Origin: Cheiracanthium punctorium
Taxonomy: Eukaryota > Arthropoda > Arachnida > Araneae > Cheiracanthiidae
Assembly: GCA_038373885.1 (NCBI GenBank)
Contig: JAWZYV010012385.1
Coordinates: 1 to 64,000 of the forward strand
Direction of reading: 5' to 3'
Length of the DNA: 64,000 bases
The position numbers and the translations under genes were made by a program. Shown here one piece after another: positions 58,540 to 64,000 of the stretch (position 1 is its first letter; each line of letters begins with the position of its first letter). A model generated the notes under the pieces. That model saw nothing but the letters and a program-made list of their open reading frames with translations, searched no databases and was not told the DNA's origin.

Positions 58540-58690
58540 CGTATTTACGTTACATCTGGAGAAAACCGCCCAAAACGCCAGGCCGCTAGACCGACGGCTC
58601 CGCGAGAGGACATAACCCTGTTCCTCCACTTGAGCCATCTACCAATGTCAGTGGCTTTAACCACTGTCCTGCACAATGGTATCTGCAATG
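58540..58690 (-). mobile_element. SINE family 2 copy
   Basis: On the minus strand: GTGGTTAAAGCCACTGACAT, AACAGGGTTATGTCCTCTCG, GCCGTCGGTCTAGCGGCCTG, GCGTTTTGGGCGGTTTTCTC and CAGATGTAACGTAAATA. It has the least eroded 3' half among the minus copies. The long plus-strand ORF over it is chance. Confidence 0.68.
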
Positions 58691-60119
58691 TTATGCATTT
58701 AAGGGTTAACTTTTTCCTTGCTTATTAAGAGATGCATATAAAATAAAAACCTCTTCATAATCCTGAAAACCAAGACCTTTTTCGTGGTTTAAACACGTGT
58801 TTATTGTAAAATGAAGCATTAAAGCATCCAATAAGTTATTTTTTAATTGTTTCTACTTGTTTTAATTTCTATTTTGTAATAATTGACACATTGATAGAAA
58901 ACATGTGAGTTAATAATATTTGTAAATATACATTTTAGAATGTGTCGTATTTATGATAAAAGCAAATACGAAAAAAAAAATACATCTATAAAATCGCACA
59001 TTTACGATGATTTTGTAGTGTCAAATTTTAAGCTTTTGTAATTTAAATTATTATTGTTATTTTTAAAAACTTTGCTCAACTCAAATTTAAATACACATGA
59101 CTTTTCAATTTTTTCATTTTCGGGCAAAGTTATGACAAAGTTATGACTTAAATCTGAATGACAAGTGAACTTTAAAATATTTAGTAACTTACCTTGAGAA
59201 AAGACACGCATTGTTCCGAAAGTTCTACTGAAATTGCAATCTAGCAGGCAATTGTATACTGAATGTACACTAAAGAAACACTAAGCCAACGGATTTAGTT
59301 GCCATCAAGTTAACATCAAGTTAAATCATACCAAACTTATCGATTATGAAAAAACTTTTTGGCCATAATAATATTTTAGGTATACATGTAACTGCAATGT
59401 AAAAATTCGAAAAGTATCTCACGGAAGTACTTATTTCAATTCCCGGCATTATAAAAATATCTTTTGTAAGTATTTATCGATTGAAATGCTATTCTGAACT
59501 TTAATATTTTGCAATATTTAACCATCCATGTTAGAAATATCCAAATTTTTCAACTTTTTCCGCGTGTGTAAGAGTTATGAAGATTTTCTGTTATCCAATT
59601 TGGCTACATGTCATTAATAATAGAGGAGATTATTTTCAAATTTTGGAAAAATTTGAAAATAATCTCCCAAAGCGCTATTACTGCTCAAGTAATTTTGTGA
59701 CAACTTGCTAAGAACTACATCTGCAATGTCCATCCTTCTCAAAGAGTAAGCTGGCAGAAACATATATTAATTATTTTATTGTGCTTGAAAGAAATAAATG
59801 TTTATAGACTGCCGAAGATCATCATGCAATAAAAATCGTATGTATTCCTGTAAAAGGTCTATAAATTATAAATGCACTCTTTCAGGTGAAGCGTATTACA
59901 AAGGATATTTACAAATTTTTAGAACTATTTTGCTGAATGAGTATAAAAAAGAAATGTTTTAAAATAAAAATTTCTGGTAACAGCTTATCATTTGAAATGA
60001 GAAAAATTGTCTGCTATTTCTAGAAGCTTCTTTAATGAAATTGTTTATCTTTCTGTCATCGCGTCAAGCGGAAAACACGCCACCTCCACTTTATATGAGT
60101 TAAAAGTATCGAAGCTGTT
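58691..60119. other. No gene seen apart from the 59625 hairpin
   Basis: A+T-rich; no domains. Confidence 0.55.
59625..59667. repeat. Perfect hairpin, 20-bp stem
   Basis: GGAGATTATTTTCAAATTTT pairs exactly with its inverse around a 3-nt loop. Confidence 0.9.
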
Positions 60120-60195
60120 GTGGGAACCCGATTGGTCTAGTGGTTAGGATAGCTAAATCTCGCCTTAGAGACCCGGGTTTAATTCCCGACTGAGA
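60120..60195 (+). mobile_element. tRNA-Glu-like SINE head or tRNA pseudogene
   Basis: GATTGGTCTAGTGGTTAGGATA (A box, tRNA-Glu-like D arm) and GACCCGGGTTTAATTCCCG (T arm) are at correct spacing, but the acceptor arms do not pair and the anticodon region is unlike a functional tRNA. It is probably the head of a third SINE family. Confidence 0.65.
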
Positions 60196-60470
60196 GAGAG
60201 TCGTTCCATGGTGTGATGCTGAAATTTTATGATAATTATAGGAAACTTCATGCAATAATGTGTTTTTTTAATGCCTTGAATGTTGTGGATTCCTCTAAAA
60301 AAAATGGAGAAAATTATGAAGCGTTGCAATCTATTGGATAATGATAACATTACACACATGAAACAATTGTGTTTTGAAGTGTTTCATTTGTAACTAAAGG
60401 CTGTGCATCTTAGTTACAAACAAGACATGTGTTTTGTTCGTAACTAAAGAGCACCAAATAAAAATTAAAA

Positions 60471-60510
60471 GTAGAAGCTTTTTATTGTGGAGGTCTAAAA
60501 AGCATTAAAA
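60471..60510 (-). repeat. Third copy of the inverted-repeat terminal motif
   Basis: GTAGAAGCTTTTTATTGTGG followed by AGGTCTAAAAAGCAT matches the outer ends of the inverted repeat at 60848-61550. Confidence 0.65.
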
Positions 60511-60847
60511 ATACTCTTGCAAAGATAGGCTATAAATGAATGTAAGTTTCAAATTTAAGAAAACTTTAGGAATACAGATATTTGACTTTTGCAAGAGATG
60601 AAATTTTTTAAATCTTCCAAATATCTTAAAAAGCATTCGAAACCAGTATTTCATTTGAGCTGAATTTACGGTTAAGGCATTGATTTAGTCATTAATATCT
60701 GTAGTGCAAAGGTCTCGAATGTTTTTAAAATTATTTCGAACATTTAAAATTTTCATCTCTTCCAAAAGCGAAATATCAGTATTTCTAAAGCTTTCTTTTC
60801 TGAAACTTTCATTCATTTATAGCATATATTTGCAAGAATCAATTTTT

Positions 60848-61550
60848 ATTTTATACTTTTTAGGACTCCACAATAAAAATCTTCTACTTTCAAAAACTGG
60901 ATTTTTACTTAATTTTTATTAAATTTATTCTCAAGTTATTAAGTTAAGAAATTATTAAATACTAGCTTATTCATAAGTTAAGAAATCTTCTACTTTCAAA
61001 AATTGTATTTTTACTTAGTTTTAATCAAATTTATTCTTCTTTCAAAATGTCGCATGTAAACAACCTTTGGTTTGAAAGGTATGTTTTGATCTTTCCGAGG
61101 AGAAATATACATATTTTGTGTATTGTAATTAAAAACTTTGTGAAAAGAATGGCATTAAATTTTTTATGTGGAATATAATAAATATTAATTATAAAAAAGA
61201 GGGAAAACCCCCAATGATTACTTGGAAAAGACTCAATTAATACCTGAAAGCTATAGGCAAATGTTCAAATGTTTGTAAAGTACCTTTCCAACCAAAGGTT
61301 GTTTACATGCGACATTGTGAAAGAAAAATAAATTTGCTAAAAACTAGGTAAAAATACAATTTTTGAAAGTAGAAGATTTCTTAACTTAAGAATAAGTTAG
61401 TACTTAATAATTTATTAACTTAATAACTTATTATTTAGTAGTTTCTTAACTTAATAATTTGAGAATAAATTTAATAAAAATTAAGTAAAAATCCAATTTT
61501 TGAAAATAGAAGATTTTTATTGTGGAGCCCAAAAAAGCATAAAATTAAAG
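60848..61550. repeat. Inverted repeat, ~235-270 bp arms, ~200-bp spacer
   Basis: Left arm 60848-61081 and right arm 61281-61550 are inverse copies with substitutions and one ~30-bp length difference. Shared blocks: GCTCCACAATAAAAATCTTC (with changes), TTACTTAATTTTTATTAAAT, GTAAGAAATCTTCTACTTTC-like and ATGTCGCATGTAAACAACCT. It adjoins the Tc1/mariner transposase relic, and could be the flank of that element or a separate foldback. Confidence 0.82.
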
Positions 61551-61559
61551 TTGGTAATG

Positions 61560-62375
61560 AGAAGAAATCCGTCAGTGCAGATTAAAAACAAAATTTTTAG
61601 ATAGACATATATGACAACAATAAATAAAATACTAAACCAAGATTTACAACTTAAAAATTTCAAAAAAATGATGTTCAGCAGCTTTTGCCGAGACTTGTGG
61701 ATCAACACAAAACTTGTTGTAGAACAATGCATGAAAATAATTTAGCAATAGATAAATGGAAATACACATTGTGACACTTGATAAAACATGGGTTTATCTC
61801 AATGACTGTAGCAACAACAACAAAAAAGTTTTATTTATTATAGAAAATGAAAAGAAAAATGCTGGTTCTGCTATTGCAGAGAAAGTTTCAGCAAGGCGTT
61901 TATACTTGTCACAGGGTTTTCCTACACTGGGAATTTAAAAGTAAGGAGAGTGGAGGATAAATTAAAAAATCAACTAAACGTTCAATCAAGAGAATAATTT
62001 ACTTTCGATTTTTACAGAAGAAATTCTATTTCTTTATCCCAATGGCTTTGAAAGAGTGAAACTTCATCAAGACAAAATCACTAATCACACTTAAAAAAGA
62101 TAGCACTGCATTCCTTGAAAAAAAAATACAGGCATACATAAGTTTTCAACATATTCGTGCTAAGTCTCTTGACATTGCATCTTTGATCTATAGAAAAGTT
62201 CTCTTTTAAAGCGCAAACCCACCAACGATCGATGGACTTTGGAAAATTGTGAAAGAGGGATGAAAATCAATAACCCTGAAAATTTTACAAAATATCTTTT
62301 ATCATTGAAATCACGATGTAAACTTATTGTAAAGGAAACGGGCTATCTGACCGAACATAAAAAATGATAGGCTTT
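61560..62375 (+). pseudogene. Tc1/mariner-type transposase relic
   Basis: Across several shifts: LNQDLQLKNFKK near 61655 (DNA-binding region), IVTLDKTWVYLNDC at 61768-61809 with the first catalytic Asp (61780-61782), then KVRRVEDKL near 61940, FERVKLHQDKITNHTSKK near 62048-62101 with the second catalytic Asp (62071-62073), and PPTIDGLWKIVKEGMKIN with LLSWKSRCKLIVKETGYL near 62221-62360. The region of the third catalytic residue is eroded. This order fits a Tc1/mariner-superfamily transposase. Confidence 0.8.
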
Positions 62376-63769
62376 GTGTTTTAAACATGAATTACATGGT
62401 TTCAAAATCGTTCTAGAAATGTGTAAACAAGCTCTGCATTTTATCACGCTAAGCATATTCAATACATATTAATAGTATTTTGTTTGAAATCGCTTTAGAT
62501 CTGCAAAAGAGACTTTCAAGTTTACAGGACCGACAAACATTTGAACATTTTACAAAGGTATACCTACGAAACGAAACGTTTAAAAGATGCGTTTAAAGTT
62601 AAAATAAACTTTTAAAATAAAAAGTTAAATTTCTAGGAAACGCCAGCATTTAATGCTATTGTGACTGAATGTGTGTTTTGTAATAAGCAGGGTATCATTT
62701 AAAATATATGTTTTAAACATTAAAGAAGAATTTTACTAAGTTTACTTCGTAAAATAAATAATTATTTGTAAATTTTTCTTTAAACATAGGGTTTTTTTTT
62801 AAAGTGTATGCGTGTAATCTTTACGCGCGATTGAAGTAAAACTTCTTTGACGTTTATGACACATATCACTGAAATGATTAAACTTTAACTTAATATCATA
62901 TTATAATTTAAGTATATTTATAATTCATGTACTTTACAAAGATTATATAAATGTTATATTCATATTACTCATTGGAAATAGGTACTTGGATGTCATCATA
63001 ATTTATGTACGAAATTATAGGTTTGTGGTAACTATAATGTGAAACATAAATTTTACTCTCTAAATTTGCTAATTTTCTTGAAAATACAAAAATACAGCAT
63101 CTATCATTGTACCGAAACCCGTTGTTGATTGAACTCAAGAAGCATTCATAGTTAGATCAAATTTTTCTTTTAAAAATCAACTAACGGCTGAGAAAAATTA
63201 ACATTAAAATCTCCGGTAAGAATCATCGGTAATTCATGATAATTACTTAGAATCCAGGAAGTCTCCATGTTATAGTATTATTCTTTAACTGTTTTCTTAT
63301 ACCATTGTTCAGTCTGGAGGTTGGGTTTGAATATGGAGAATGTCCCCAGTCTACTATTATATTTTAGTATAGTCTAGAATTATACTTTAACTGTGTTCTT
63401 TAACTGATGGTTTCCTCTGTTAGTTGGGTTCGAATGCAGGTAGTGTATATATATTTTTTTTTTCTATCACGGTATTCTTAAGCGTCGATATCGTCTGCTT
63501 GTAGGATTCGAATTATTATTCTGTATCCGTGTTTTTAAACTGCAGGTTCTGTCTATTGTTTGGGATTGATTGCAGACAGGGTCCGTTTCTTTGTGGTGTT
63601 CCATCCCCGTGTTAAACCGTTGCTTGCTCCGTCTTGAGGTTGAATTAGAATCCACGGAGTTTCCATTTGTTATTCTTTTATTTTGTTATTAAATCGTTTG
63701 CAGCCAGTGTTTGTTTCTTTGTGGTGTTACATACCCGTATTCTTAAATCGTTGTATATATATATCATTA
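62376..63769. other. No supported gene
   Basis: A+T-rich. At about 63240-63750 loosely repeated blocks (GTTTCTTTGTGGTGTT(A/C)C near 63585 and 63715; GTTGGGTT(T/C)GAAT near 63320 and 63423) hint at a diverged tandem repeat of about 100-140 bp. Confidence 0.5.
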
Positions 63770-64000
63770 TCCTAACTAATATTATAAATGCGAAAGTGAG
63801 TTTGTTTGTTTGTTTGTTTATGACGCTTTCACGCCTAAACCGCTGAATAAATTATGATGAATTTTGGTTTTAGATATAGATGGGACCCTGGAGAAGGTTA
63901 TAGCCTACTTAGAATTTTAGATTTTTAATTATTTCGTTAATTATTAATTAAAAAACATTTTTACGTTACCATGCTTGGCGAGTTCCGCCCGTATCAAGTG
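63770..64000 (+). mobile_element. Helitron-type terminal repeat, copy 3, runs off the window
   Basis: TCCTAACTAATATTATAAAT, GCGAAAGTGAGTTTGTTTG, GACGCTTTCACGCCTAAACC and GCTGAATAAATTATGATGAA begin after ATAT. It is nearly identical in its first ~110 bp to the inverse of 33421-33547. The remainder continues past the right edge, so the element type cannot be settled here. Confidence 0.55.

Noticed and set aside
58345..58728. 127-codon ORF
   Set aside because: Most of it is an inverted SINE family 2 copy.
60120..60195. Functional tRNA-Glu gene
   Set aside because: Acceptor arms do not pair and the anticodon arm is unlike a working tRNA; SINE head is more likely.

Overview
The window is strongly A+T-rich eukaryotic DNA, full of microsatellites, and behaves like intergenic chromatin of an invertebrate. 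The transposon mix (zinc-finger-MYM-type hAT, Tc1/mariner, pogo/Tigger, Helitron, a Penelope-type palindrome, tRNA-derived SINEs) is typical of arthropods. An arachnid such as a spider is my best guess, but that is recall, not proof. I found no host protein-coding gene and no functional tRNA or rRNA gene that I can support. Almost every protein-like stretch is a decayed piece of a mobile element.

Layout. 1-3138: tandem array of a ~0.87-0.91 kb unit. 3251-3427: hAT-type MITE with an exact 8-bp target-site duplication (TSD). 3905-7992: a 4.1 kb hAT element bounded by an exact 8-bp TSD, with a broken minus-strand transposase and another dispersed repeat inside it. 11.4-15.6 kb: a three-copy dispersed repeat family, a 91-bp tandem array, hairpins, and a mariner 3' end interrupted by a Ty3/gypsy protease fragment. 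17366-21194: a 3.8 kb near-perfect palindrome (two ~1.75 kb arms, 323-bp spacer, TA at both ends); each arm carries the same proline/glutamate-rich repeat gene. 21330-21913: four copies of a ~147-bp repeat. 23-33 kb: MITEs with intact TSDs, SINEs, and a foldback element at 30233-30555 between 14-bp direct repeats with a hammerhead-ribozyme motif in each arm. 33-37 kb: Helitron-type termini, SINE copies and one MITE. 38.5-40.6 kb: a decayed Helitron Rep/helicase gene invaded by a 187-bp hAT-like MITE (exact TSD) and followed at 40633 by a 2.4 kb TIR transposon of unclear superfamily (exact 8-bp TSD). 45-51 kb: hAT MITE, Tigger relic, repeated endonuclease-motif units and a Tc1 5' fragment. 51-64 kb: SINEs, hairpins, an inverted repeat beside a Tc1/mariner transposase relic, and a Helitron-type terminus at the right edge.

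How it fits together: the window is a nested record of insertions rather than a set of cooperating genes. The parts most likely to be undescribed are the palindromic element at 17.4-21.2 kb, the paired hammerhead foldback at 30.2-30.6 kb, and the TIR transposon at 40.6-43.0 kb.
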